Shown here one piece after another: positions 27,283 through 34,765 of a stretch of 64,000 bases of DNA. Source of the DNA: Bin80 sp026708685 (GTDB taxonomy: Bacteria > Bacteroidota > Rhodothermia > Rhodothermales > Bin80). The notes below the pieces were generated by a model that saw only the letters and a list, made by a program, of their open reading frames with translations, was not told the origin of the DNA and searched no databases. The position numbers and the translations under genes are program-made. Location: the NCBI GenBank assembly GCA_965200955.1, contig OZ241742.1, positions 2,914,001 through 2,978,000 of the forward strand, given 5' to 3'. Numbering within the stretch: position 1 is the stretch's first letter; each line of letters opens with the position of its first letter.

Positions 27283-28446
27283 CTAATGTGGGGGCGTATA
27301 CTTCGCATCCTCCCATTGTTGACGTTGCCCACTTTTGAGTGCCGTGAGGATAAAATGAACTCCCCGTGCACCATCGTAGACCGTTGGAAAATCCAAGTCA
27401 TCTGGATGGGGCTCTTCACCAGCAATATGAGCACTGATGACTCTACCTGCATTCACATAGATATTAGCAAATGCCTCCAGAAATGCTTCTGGATGACCAC
27501 TGGGAAGGCGTGAACTGCGCTTCGCCGTTTCAGATAGGTAGTCATTGCCTCGCTTGAAGACTTGTTCAGGTCCATCAAGACTCCGATAGTACAACCAGTT
27601 AGGATGCTCTTGAAACCATTGTAGTGATCCCGTCTCTCCATGGACTCGGATATTGAGATTATTCTCTTCACCAACAGAAATTTGAGAGGCATGCAGTACT
27701 CCTTTTGCTCCCCCCTGATAACGAACTAGCATATTCACATCATCGTCAATGATTCTCCCATCAACAAATGAGCTCACATCAGCACATAATTCTTCAAGCA
27801 CCAATCCAGTGACATAACGAGCAAGATTTTCAGCATGGGATCCAATATCTCCAAGTGCCCCTGCACCTGCACGTTTCGGATCGGTTCTCCAATCGGCTTG
27901 TTTATGACCCGTCTTTTCAAGTGGAGTCGCTAACCATCCTTGAGGATATTCTACAACGACTTTTCGGACTGCACCAATTGTACCATCCATGACCATTGCA
28001 CGTGCCTGTTTGACCATAGGATACCCCGTATAGTTATGGGTGAGTGCAAAGACGCGATTATGCCTGTGAACCAAGCGACAGAGTTCTTCGGCATCTTCCA
28101 GGGTATTGGTCATCGGCTTGTCACAAACGATATGAAATCCAGCATCAAGAAACGTCTTAGCTACTGGAAAATGCATATGATTGGGGGTAACGATCGATAC
28201 AAAATCAATTCCATCATCACGCGTTGCCTCTGCCTGTGCCATTTCCGAAAAAGAGGCATAAGAGCGATCTGGGCTTAATCCAAGTTGGCTACCTTGGATT
28301 TTGGATTTGTCTGGATCGGAAGAAAATGCCCCTGCAACGAGCTCCATCGTACCGTCAATGGATGCTGCCATACGATGGACATTCCCAATAAAGGCATCGG
28401 GGCCTCCCCCCACCATCCCATAACGAAGTTTTCGATCTAAACTCAT
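27283..28446 (-). CDS. Gfo/Idh/MocA oxidoreductase (cytoplasmic)
   Basis: 387 residues from ATG 28446 (MSLDRKLRYGMVGGGPDAFIG). A TTG four codons upstream would overlap the previous gene, and the ATG comes right after its TAA. Rossmann N-terminus, TPNHMHFPVAKTFLDAG, the motif CDKPMTNT and a C-terminal domain with GAGALGDIGSHAENL. No export signal is seen. It resembles the cytoplasmic sugar or inositol dehydrogenases that pair with TIM-barrel epimerases. It is coupled to the exported barrel gene upstream. Confidence 0.9.
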   Translation of the reverse strand: MSLDRKLRYGMVGGGPDAFIGNVHRMAASIDGTMELVAGAFSSDPDKSKIQGSQLGLSPDRSYASFSEMAQAEATRDDGIDFVSIVTPNHMHFPVAKTFLDAGFHIVCDKPMTNTLEDAEELCRLVHRHNRVFALTHNYTGYPMVKQARAMVMDGTIGAVRKVVVEYPQGWLATPLEKTGHKQADWRTDPKRAGAGALGDIGSHAENLARYVTGLVLEELCADVSSFVDGRIIDDDVNMLVRYQGGAKGVLHASQISVGEENNLNIRVHGETGSLQWFQEHPNWLYYRSLDGPEQVFKRGNDYLSETAKRSSRLPSGHPEAFLEAFANIYVNAGRVISAHIAGEEPHPDDLDFPTVYDGARGVHFILTALKSGQRQQWEDAKYTPPH

Positions 28447-28447
28447 G

Positions 28448-29314
28448 TTAAAATTCAAGTGTTCTTAAATATTGAATACTGGTTTGAATGCTGGCCATTG
28501 CATCGTCAGGGTGATCATGTTCTACAATATAATACTTCATCCCAGCCGTTTCACTCTCTGCAAAAATGGATGCAAAATCAATCTCACCCTCCCCGACTGC
28601 CGCCATTTGTCGATCAGATCTCATATCCTTCACATGCGACAGAGGAAATCGTCCTGGATATCGCTTGAAATATTCTATCGGATCCTGATTTGCATAAGCA
28701 ACCCAATACAGATCCAGTTCCATCTTCACCAGTTCAGGATCTGTTTCTTCAAGTAATAAATCGTAAGGAATGATTCCATCTTCCTTCGCCTCAAACTCAA
28801 ATTCATGATTGTGATAAGCAAACTGTATTCCAACTTCCTTGCATGCAGCACCCACTTCATTGAACAGGATAACATGGTTTTTATACTGCTCCATAGATCG
28901 CTGTTCTTCACTTAACCAAGGGCAAACGACGTAGGAATGTCCAATGGTCTGTGCAGCATCTAAGACCTGCTCCAAGTTGTTTTTGAGTGCTTGAATCGGT
29001 GCATGAGTGGATGGAGCTGCTAACCCTACATCTTCAAAGAGTGCACGAATGTCCTCTGGATTACGATCAGGATCCCATACCGCCTCTACCTCATCATAGC
29101 CCAGATCAGCCACTGCACGAATCGTGCCTTCGTAATCATTAGCTAAGAGACTTCTCACCGTATACAACTGCACTCCAATACGTTCAAGGTGTTGAGACAG
29201 CGATAGATATAGAGATCTACTCCCACGATTGTGTTGTGCGGCAACAGTACTGCTGATTGCTCCAACGGCCGCTGGTAATGCGACTGATGATTGTAAAAAG
29301 GTTCGTCGATTCAT
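28448..29314 (-). CDS. Tat-exported sugar-phosphate isomerase/epimerase-like TIM barrel
   Basis: 288 residues from ATG 29314 (MNRRTFLQSSVALPAAVGAIS, Tat signal); the frame is open slightly further upstream. The barrel shows GVQLYTVRSLLAND, LGYDEVEAVW, FAYHNHEFEFE (metal residues), KMELDLYWVAYANQDP, LSHVKDM and YYIVEHDHPDD. The YHNHEFEF and ELDLYW blocks are typical of the group often annotated as xylose-isomerase-like or 3-keto-sugar-processing proteins. It sits between the gluconate-dehydrogenase-subunit-3-like gene (24 bp upstream) and the cytoplasmic oxidoreductase gene. Confidence 0.88.
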   Translation of the reverse strand: MNRRTFLQSSVALPAAVGAISSTVAAQHNRGSRSLYLSLSQHLERIGVQLYTVRSLLANDYEGTIRAVADLGYDEVEAVWDPDRNPEDIRALFEDVGLAAPSTHAPIQALKNNLEQVLDAAQTIGHSYVVCPWLSEEQRSMEQYKNHVILFNEVGAACKEVGIQFAYHNHEFEFEAKEDGIIPYDLLLEETDPELVKMELDLYWVAYANQDPIEYFKRYPGRFPLSHVKDMRSDRQMAAVGEGEIDFASIFAESETAGMKYYIVEHDHPDDAMASIQTSIQYLRTLEF

Positions 29315-29337
29315 TGTTTCAAAAAGATTTATTGATT

Positions 29338-29910
29338 TTAAGCCCAAGCACGATTGATTTCGGAATAAGGGATATCTGCCCGGTAGATTCCCATGGGGTT
29401 GATGCGTAACTCCTGCGTTGCTCCAATCTCAGAAGTGTAATATCCGATCAAGGTCATAGATTTAATGGTGATAAAGAACGGGGTTGCACTAGATTCTCCA
29501 CTGTCGTGCCAACTTTCTGCTTCGGTTTCCATGTCGGTCAAAAGTTGGATCTGTTGCTGAGGAGTTAAATGGATGAATGACTTACCCCCATATCCATCAA
29601 CACGCTCTTCTACATCTGCCAGTCCATTCAAAAAATCGTCTACTTCATCTTGGTCATACCAATCTGTAAGCATGTTATCAATAAACTCATGAACTCTTGC
29701 CTCATGAGCACCCGGTGTGTCGGTCTCAGGGATAATGACTTCACACAATGTAGCTACGAGTTCATCCTTGCCATCGGTGAGAGTACGAGCACGAAATACA
29801 ACCCCATCATCACCTGCACTGCATCCACCAAGGACCCCAGCAATCGTTGATGCTGAAAGGGTGCCACCCATCAACATCGCGATACGCTGTAATGCTGTTC
29901 TTCTATCCAT
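29338..29910 (-). CDS. Gluconate 2-dehydrogenase subunit 3-like lipoprotein
   Basis: 190 residues. The N-terminus MDRRTALQRIAMLMGGTLSAS has an RR motif and then a lipobox-like VLGGC, so this is probably a Tat-dependent lipoprotein. The domain contains ELVATLCEVIIPETDTPGAHEARVH and FFITIKSMTLIGYYTSEIG, the signature regions of the small subunit that accompanies membrane-bound GMC or FAD sugar dehydrogenases. The usual large flavin subunit is not next to it or anywhere in the window. It opens the second sugar cluster. Confidence 0.87.
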   Translation of the reverse strand: MDRRTALQRIAMLMGGTLSASTIAGVLGGCSAGDDGVVFRARTLTDGKDELVATLCEVIIPETDTPGAHEARVHEFIDNMLTDWYDQDEVDDFLNGLADVEERVDGYGGKSFIHLTPQQQIQLLTDMETEAESWHDSGESSATPFFITIKSMTLIGYYTSEIGATQELRINPMGIYRADIPYSEINRAWA

Positions 29911-30590
29911 TGAGGTTAGGTTAGAATTAAAGAAAAATATCTGTGTAGAATGAATTTAAGATCTGTAAAAATACAACATTACGGATAAATTATGAATTTG
30001 AGGCTTAATCTCTCAAGATCAATCAAATGTACAGTGCATTCATTCAAGTGTACTCCATGATCAAATTTAGGATTGATACTAAGATTGAATAAGATAACAG
30101 ATTTTGGTCTCTACCATAAAATCTCAGTTGGGTTTGTCTGCCAGATATGCTCTCTAAAATATATGTAATTTCAATTTGCATAAAGATATCTCTGGAAAGG
30201 AATACATTCATTGAAAGTTCAGAAATTATGGTCTTCTCATTTACGTAGATTTTTGATTTGAGAGAATAAAATAAGTCCTTGCACAATTTTGAGTCCGAAT
30301 TACGGCATGTGCCAATAAAAATGACACAAAACCGAATCTAAATCTGATGTATCAAAATCACGTATTCGGAAAATGACTATTTAGTTGCAGAATCATTTGA
30401 GTAGTGTAGAATCGAAAAAAAACAAAAATCTACATCACGGTTAGATGCCACTTTCAAATGCATACTTCTTATTAGCTCGTACTCTGCTCTGATTCTGAGC
30501 AACCTGAGCGAAACTTTTAATTGTTGGCTGTGTTTAGTCTAATTTCGTTGACATTTGGATCGCTTAACCAATCTAAGAGTTAGGTTTTAT
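29911..30590. other. Intergenic region before the foreign island
   Basis: About 680 bp of AT-rich sequence with host-like composition. No gene or RNA is convincing; a minus-strand frame of 80 codons at 30044-30286 has no recognisable features. TTGACA near 30549 is followed at 17 bp by a poor -10 box, so a promoter cannot be claimed. Confidence 0.4.
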
Positions 30591-30732
30591 AATTGCACTT
30601 AACGAACATAAACCCCCTGACGGAGCACCAACCTGCCAACCCGCATACCGAGCACCAACACCGACCAGCAAAGGAACCCACAAAGGGGCAGGGGCTTACA
30701 ACCACGCTTCACCAACGGAGAGCAAAGCCAAC

Positions 30733-31236
30733 ATGAACCGAAAGGCACGAACCACCATCGGACTCCTGCTACTGATCGCACTGGTGATCGGGGCATGCCA
30801 GCAAGCCACAGGGCAAAGCGGAGAGCAACTGGCGAAGGCAAAGAGCGAAAGCGAAGACACCTCCCTCACCCCAGAGGAGCAATACGCACTCGGAGTCGCC
30901 TACTACGAGGGAATTGGAGTCACGAAAGACTTCACGCAATCAGCCCACTGGTTCAGAAAGGCAGCGGAGCAGGGACACGCAGGTGCACAATACCGACTCG
31001 GAGCCGCCTACTCAGACGGAAAGGGAGTAGAAGAAGACTGGACGGAAGCCTATGCATGGGCCATCATCGCCCAAGCCACAGGGGGAGAAACGGAGGGAAA
31101 CGAAACCCTGAGAGAATTCACCAACATCATCGAAAGCGGCCTCAGCCCCACCGAAATCGAAAGGGGCCAGCAACGGGCAAAGGAACTCCACGAACAAATA
31201 CAAGCCAACATCGCAGAAAGAGACCAAGCGAACTAA
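30733..31236 (+). CDS. Sel1-repeat lipoprotein
   Basis: 167 residues. Lipoprotein signal MNRKARTTIGLLLLIALVIGAC with the lipobox at IGAC. Two Sel1-like (TPR-related) repeats follow: LGVAYYEGIGVTKDFTQSA..WFRKAAEQG and a second ending GVEEDWTEAYAWAIIAQ. A helical charged tail closes the protein. Sel1 repeats are protein-interaction solenoids; many such lipoproteins serve as regulators or adaptors in the envelope. The first 22 residues are strikingly like those of the next gene, 29 bp downstream, suggesting the two belong together. Confidence 0.85.
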   Translation: MNRKARTTIGLLLLIALVIGACQQATGQSGEQLAKAKSESEDTSLTPEEQYALGVAYYEGIGVTKDFTQSAHWFRKAAEQGHAGAQYRLGAAYSDGKGVEEDWTEAYAWAIIAQATGGETEGNETLREFTNIIESGLSPTEIERGQQRAKELHEQIQANIAERDQAN

Positions 31237-31265
31237 TCCACACATCAAAAATCGCAACGAACCCC

Positions 31266-32867
31266 ATGACCTCAAAGGCACGAACCCACACCCTAATCGG
31301 ACTCCTCCTGCTCGTCATTCTGATCGGCAGGTGCGACTCGCAGATCACCGACCCTGAAACCAGCATCCTCAACAAAGCCACCGAGCGAATAACAGAGGGA
31401 GCTCCTGCATTTGAGGATCAATGGGGAGACGGCTGCCTAAGGTGGCGCGATAGCGAAGACTTCTCAGCATTCAGAAAGACGGCAGATCAGCCTGACTGGC
31501 CCACCTGCAAGGAAGTGCGAGAGCAACAAAAGATTGAAACCACCTTCAACGCCCTCAAAGCCCTCTACCGAGCAACCAACGGAGGCGAATGGAGAAACAG
31601 CACTGGATGGGACACAACCACGGTACCAACCACCATGGAGGCATTCACCGACTGGTACGGAGTCACGGTAGAGGGGGGAGACCTAACCGGCCTCTGGCTG
31701 GGCAGCATCACCACGGGCATCATCCCCAAAGAGATCGGAAACCTCACGAACCTTGAATGGCTTTACCTGGACCTGAGCTTCACCACCACGGGCATCATCC
31801 CCGCAGAGATCGGAAACCTCACCAACCTTGATCGCCTTCAACTGATCGGCAGCTTCACGGGAGGCATCCCCCCAGAGATCGGAAACCTCACCAACCTAAC
31901 CATCCTTCAACTGTTCTACATGTGGGGCGACTTCACGGAAGGCATCCCCCCAGAGATCGGAAACCTCACCAACCTTCAAAGGCTCGACCTGAGCGGCGAC
32001 TTCACGGGAGGCATCCCCCCAGAGATCGGAAACCTCACCAACCTTCAAAGGCTCGACCTGAGCGGCGACTTCACGGGAGGCATCCCCCCAGAGATCGGAA
32101 ACCTAACGAACCTAACCAGCCTTGAACTGCACGACTTCACGGGCCCCATCCCAGCAGAAATAGGAAACATCCTAACAAATTTAACAAACCTGACATACCT
32201 TCAACTGAGCGGCGACTTCACGGGAGGCATCCCCCCAGAGATCGGAAACCTCACGAACCTGACAGTCCTCATACTGGGCAGCATCGAACTCACGGGCACC
32301 ATCCCCGCAGAGATCGGAAACCTCACCAACCTTCAAAGCCTCGACCTGGGCTGGAACCGACTAACGGGCACCATCCCCGCCTGGATCGGAAACCTAACGA
32401 ACCTAACCTACCTCGACCTGAGCGGCTTCACGGGCCCCATCCCCCCAGAGATAGGCAACCTAACGAACCTTAAATACCTCGTACTGCAAGGAAACCAACT
32501 GACGGCCATCCCCAAAGAGATCGGAAACCTCACCAACCTTGAACAGCTCGACCTGTACAGCAACGAACTAACGGGCCCCATCCCCGCCTGGATCGGAAAC
32601 CTCACGAACCTGATAAGCCTCAGCCTGGGCGGCAACCAACTGACGGGCACCATCCCCCCAGAGATCGGAAACCTCACGAACCTAACAAGCCTCTGGTTGT
32701 TCTCCAACCAACTGACGGGAGAACTCCCACAGGGACTGGTAGGAGCAACGAAGATGAACAGCCTCCGTTTTGCTGACAACGCAGGGCTCTGCGCCCCAGC
32801 AAACACCGAGTTCCAAGCATGGCTTAACGGCATAGGATTGACAAGAGGCCCCACCTGCTCCAACTAA
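31266..32867 (+). CDS. Leucine-rich-repeat lipoprotein (plant-type LRR)
   Basis: 533 residues from ATG 31266; the frame is open further upstream inside the Sel1 gene, but this start gives a lipoprotein signal (MTSKARTHTLIGLLLLVILIGRC). A cap region (TTFNALKALYRATNGGEW...GWDTT) leads into about 16 repeats of 21-24 residues with the consensus IPPEIGNLTNLxxLxL and closing LTGxIP, the plant-specific LRR type. The end cap is LCAPANTEFQAWL...RGPTCSN. The same two caps occur in the secreted subtilase at 40745-43741. It is likely a surface-exposed binding protein. Confidence 0.9.
   Translation: MTSKARTHTLIGLLLLVILIGRCDSQITDPETSILNKATERITEGAPAFEDQWGDGCLRWRDSEDFSAFRKTADQPDWPTCKEVREQQKIETTFNALKALYRATNGGEWRNSTGWDTTTVPTTMEAFTDWYGVTVEGGDLTGLWLGSITTGIIPKEIGNLTNLEWLYLDLSFTTTGIIPAEIGNLTNLDRLQLIGSFTGGIPPEIGNLTNLTILQLFYMWGDFTEGIPPEIGNLTNLQRLDLSGDFTGGIPPEIGNLTNLQRLDLSGDFTGGIPPEIGNLTNLTSLELHDFTGPIPAEIGNILTNLTNLTYLQLSGDFTGGIPPEIGNLTNLTVLILGSIELTGTIPAEIGNLTNLQSLDLGWNRLTGTIPAWIGNLTNLTYLDLSGFTGPIPPEIGNLTNLKYLVLQGNQLTAIPKEIGNLTNLEQLDLYSNELTGPIPAWIGNLTNLISLSLGGNQLTGTIPPEIGNLTNLTSLWLFSNQLTGELPQGLVGATKMNSLRFADNAGLCAPANTEFQAWLNGIGLTRGPTCSN
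31718..32740 (+). repeat. Leucine-rich-repeat coding DNA repeats, with a perfect 69-bp tandem duplication
   Basis: The repeat codons are highly alike at the DNA level. The block starting GGCATCCCCCCAGAGATCGG recurs many times. Copies starting at 31941 and 32010 are identical over a full 69-bp period, and a third starts at 32079. Such identity points to very recent duplication or gene conversion. Confidence 0.92.
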
Positions 32868-33025
32868 TCCAATAGGCAAAACCGCCCCCAGCAACCCCAC
32901 TGCCTCAGGCTTTTCACGGAGCACCAACCCCCAGCATCCTCAACCTTTTCACGCAGGGAGAAGACGGACACCCATCAAAGAGACCAACCCGCATTCAAGA
33001 CACTTCACACAGCACCACCGACCAA

Positions 33026-33568
33026 CTAATCCAGCCCATCGGATTCTGAACTACCCCCAGCATCCTTCTCAACATCCTGCCCACCATCGGACAAACCACC
33101 AGCGCCAGTAGCAATGTCATCAAAAACCACCTTCACCAACGGAGCAACATCCACCTTGTGATCCAACGAAGCATGCGAACCCCACACATCGGGGCGCTTG
33201 GAGGCCAACCAACGAAGGCCCAACTGGGGAGGCGGAGGACGGAGAGTCAACTGGACATTCAACGGGGCAGAGGAAGACTCATCTATCGCCTGCCCCTGAA
33301 CACGAACTTCCTCAAAGGGACAAAACCCCAAACGGCGAACCTCATCCTCAGCAATCCTGATCCAGAGGGAGTCCAACTCATCCATCAAATCGGACAGTTC
33401 ACGGCAAAGCCCCTCCTCCTCATTGCGACCGAGCACCCGCCAAAGATTCAACTGACGGGGAGACACCCCAGCAGCCCGCGCCCACTCAACCAGATAGGGA
33501 CTGGCATCACCAGCCTTGTCCACAGCACGAATCACCCTATGGCTAATTTTCCTTCTTGACCTTGACAT
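33026..33568 (-). CDS. Phage terminase small-subunit-like DNA-binding protein
   Basis: 180 residues. The basic start MSRSRRKISHRVIRAVDKAG is followed by a helix-turn-helix-like part (VEWARAAGVSPRQLNLWRVLGR) and then RWLASKRPDVWGSHASLDHKV, which resembles the region of terminase small subunits where the short oligomerisation helix and the W-G motif lie. The tail is acidic and Ser/Gly-rich. The assignment to a family is by pattern only. It overlaps the PLD-like gene upstream by 26 bp. No large terminase, portal or capsid gene is near, so packaging is not the obvious role. Confidence 0.5.
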   Translation of the reverse strand: MSRSRRKISHRVIRAVDKAGDASPYLVEWARAAGVSPRQLNLWRVLGRNEEEGLCRELSDLMDELDSLWIRIAEDEVRRLGFCPFEEVRVQGQAIDESSSAPLNVQLTLRPPPPQLGLRWLASKRPDVWGSHASLDHKVDVAPLVKVVFDDIATGAGGLSDGGQDVEKDAGGSSESDGLD

Positions 33569-34394
33569 TTTCAGATTTCAACATGGAACCAAACGAAGAC
33601 GGAACCACCGACCTGCGAACCTCACCCAGAAAATTTGACTCCAACTGACGGCGCATCGCACCCAGCAAAACAGGGAGAGTAACCACATCCTCCAAGTCAT
33701 CCAACCCCTCCAACCCATCATCGGCAGAAACCCCAGCACGCCTACGAGCCTTATCAGCCCGCGACTCGCCGACCGTGATCGGAGTCGCCAACCGCAACTC
33801 GGTGAGCAACTTACGAAAGAGCTTCGTGCCCGCAGCCTTATCATCCTCCCACGCACGGGGCTTCTGAAACGCAAAGACCAAATCGGACAAACCAGCATAC
33901 GCCTCAGCAACGGAGCCACCAACATGCAACTCATAGGACTCATTACGACCATTGCGATTGAAGTTCGCACTTGTCAAATACAGCAAACAGCCCCCAGACC
34001 GAGCAACCACAAACCCCTTCAAATGCGAACGGCAAACACGAAGAGCATCACCGCAGACCTCCGAAAGAGACTGGAACTCCAACCGCTCAATGCCCTTCAT
34101 TTCATGGGAGATCACCAACCGAGCACTGCCCAGCCGACCTTCACGCACTTCACAAAACAACTCCCCCACATCCACGCGGGAGGCACGCCAACTGAACACC
34201 GTGATACATTCCACATGACCAAGATCGCAAGCAAGCAACCCACGAACCACATCAATCACTGACCACTGACCGCCCGTCACCCCCACACGAACCTCGCCCT
34301 CCGAAACCAACGCAGGGCAAACACCCTCCAGCATTTCGGAGGCGGAGCCACAGCGGGGAACCACACGGACAGGGACACCAAGATCAATCGCCAT
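33543..34394 (-). CDS. PLD-like (HKD-type) protein of unknown role
   Basis: 283 residues from ATG 34394 (a GTG lies two codons upstream). A Rossmann-like first half (RVGVTGGQWSVIDVVRGLLACDLGHVE) is followed by SHLKGFVVARSGG and LYLTSANFNRNGRNESYEL. This matches one HxK motif with the following S-x-N and N-x-E elements of phospholipase D-superfamily nucleases and transferases; the Asp of HxKxxxxD is not evident. The C-terminal region is charged (ADKARRRAGVSADDG). One HKD motif implies a dimeric active site, if it is active. It is coupled to the terminase-like gene. Processing or sensing of DNA ends is a guess. Confidence 0.55.
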   Translation of the reverse strand: MAIDLGVPVRVVPRCGSASEMLEGVCPALVSEGEVRVGVTGGQWSVIDVVRGLLACDLGHVECITVFSWRASRVDVGELFCEVREGRLGSARLVISHEMKGIERLEFQSLSEVCGDALRVCRSHLKGFVVARSGGCLLYLTSANFNRNGRNESYELHVGGSVAEAYAGLSDLVFAFQKPRAWEDDKAAGTKLFRKLLTELRLATPITVGESRADKARRRAGVSADDGLEGLDDLEDVVTLPVLLGAMRRQLESNFLGEVRRSVVPSSFGSMLKSENVKVKKEN

Positions 34395-34466
34395 CTTCAC
34401 GCAGGGAGTTCACGGGCCAACCCATCACGGGAGAAACGGCGGACACGAGGCGGATTCAACAAAAGA

Positions 34467-34604
34467 TCATCGACCAACCTTAGGAACAAATATATCAGAT
34501 ATCTCTGTAAATTCAACTTCTATGAATTCACACGATTGATCAACATTTACCAGCCATGTAGGAACTTCCCAATTCTCAATCAAATCAATATCAACCTGCT
34601 TCAT
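34467..34604 (-). CDS. Short coding fragment at the island border
   Basis: 45 codons from ATG 34604 (MKQVDIDLIENWEVPTWL...) to the TGA at 34467-34469, directly at the border of the A+C-rich island. The same frame is open about 22 codons further upstream (KARGYKVFGSQKSSDLTFN) until a stop near 34676. The acidic, tryptophan-containing sequence with host-like AT-rich codons looks coding. It may be a small gene or the remains of a longer one. No function is recognised. Confidence 0.35.
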   Translation of the reverse strand: MKQVDIDLIENWEVPTWLVNVDQSCEFIEVEFTEISDIFVPKVGR

Positions 34605-34734
34605 ATTGAAAGTGAGGTCCGAAGATTTTTGACTGCCAAATACTTTATAGCCTCTGGCTTTTCTTTTTAGGAATCATATGCTTAATTGTACTAAAATTTT
34701 GAGTAGGCTAAACCTACAAAAAGCGAGAACGAAA

Positions 34735-34765
34735 CCCCTATTTCCCATAAGCGCTAACTTGTTTA
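34735..34765. repeat. Left target duplication and terminal inverted repeat of the IS4-family element
   Basis: CCCCTATTTCC (34735-34745) is repeated exactly at 36195-36205. Next to it, 34746-34765 starts CATAAGCGCTAAC and is the perfect inverted copy of 36175-36194 over 20 bp. Confidence 0.93.

Larger units (their letters stand above)
30591..34466. other. Foreign island with A+C-rich top strand on both gene orientations
   Basis: The composition changes sharply near 30591-30600 and returns to AT-rich near 34466. Inside, the + strand is rich in A and C and poor in T (in 30601-30732 I counted 8 T in 132 bases), in two + genes, two - genes and the spacers alike. Minus-strand genes therefore use G/T-rich codons and Val/Gly/Ser-rich protein. 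Host genes on either side do not look like this. A segment from a genome or plasmid with strong strand asymmetry, inserted with its lagging strand on top, would explain it. Confidence 0.8.

Noticed and set aside
30549..30577. Sigma-70-like promoter before the island
   Set aside because: TTGACA is perfect, but the -10 box at 17 bp is poor and no start is near.
30795..31265. Longer start for the LRR protein overlapping the Sel1 gene
   Set aside because: The extra 157 residues are Arg/His/Pro-rich shadow sequence of the Sel1 frame, while ATG 31266 begins a clean lipoprotein signal.
30591..34466. Integron cassette or diversity-generating retroelement as explanation of the skewed island
   Set aside because: I see no integrase, attC hairpin, reverse transcriptase or template/variable repeat pair.
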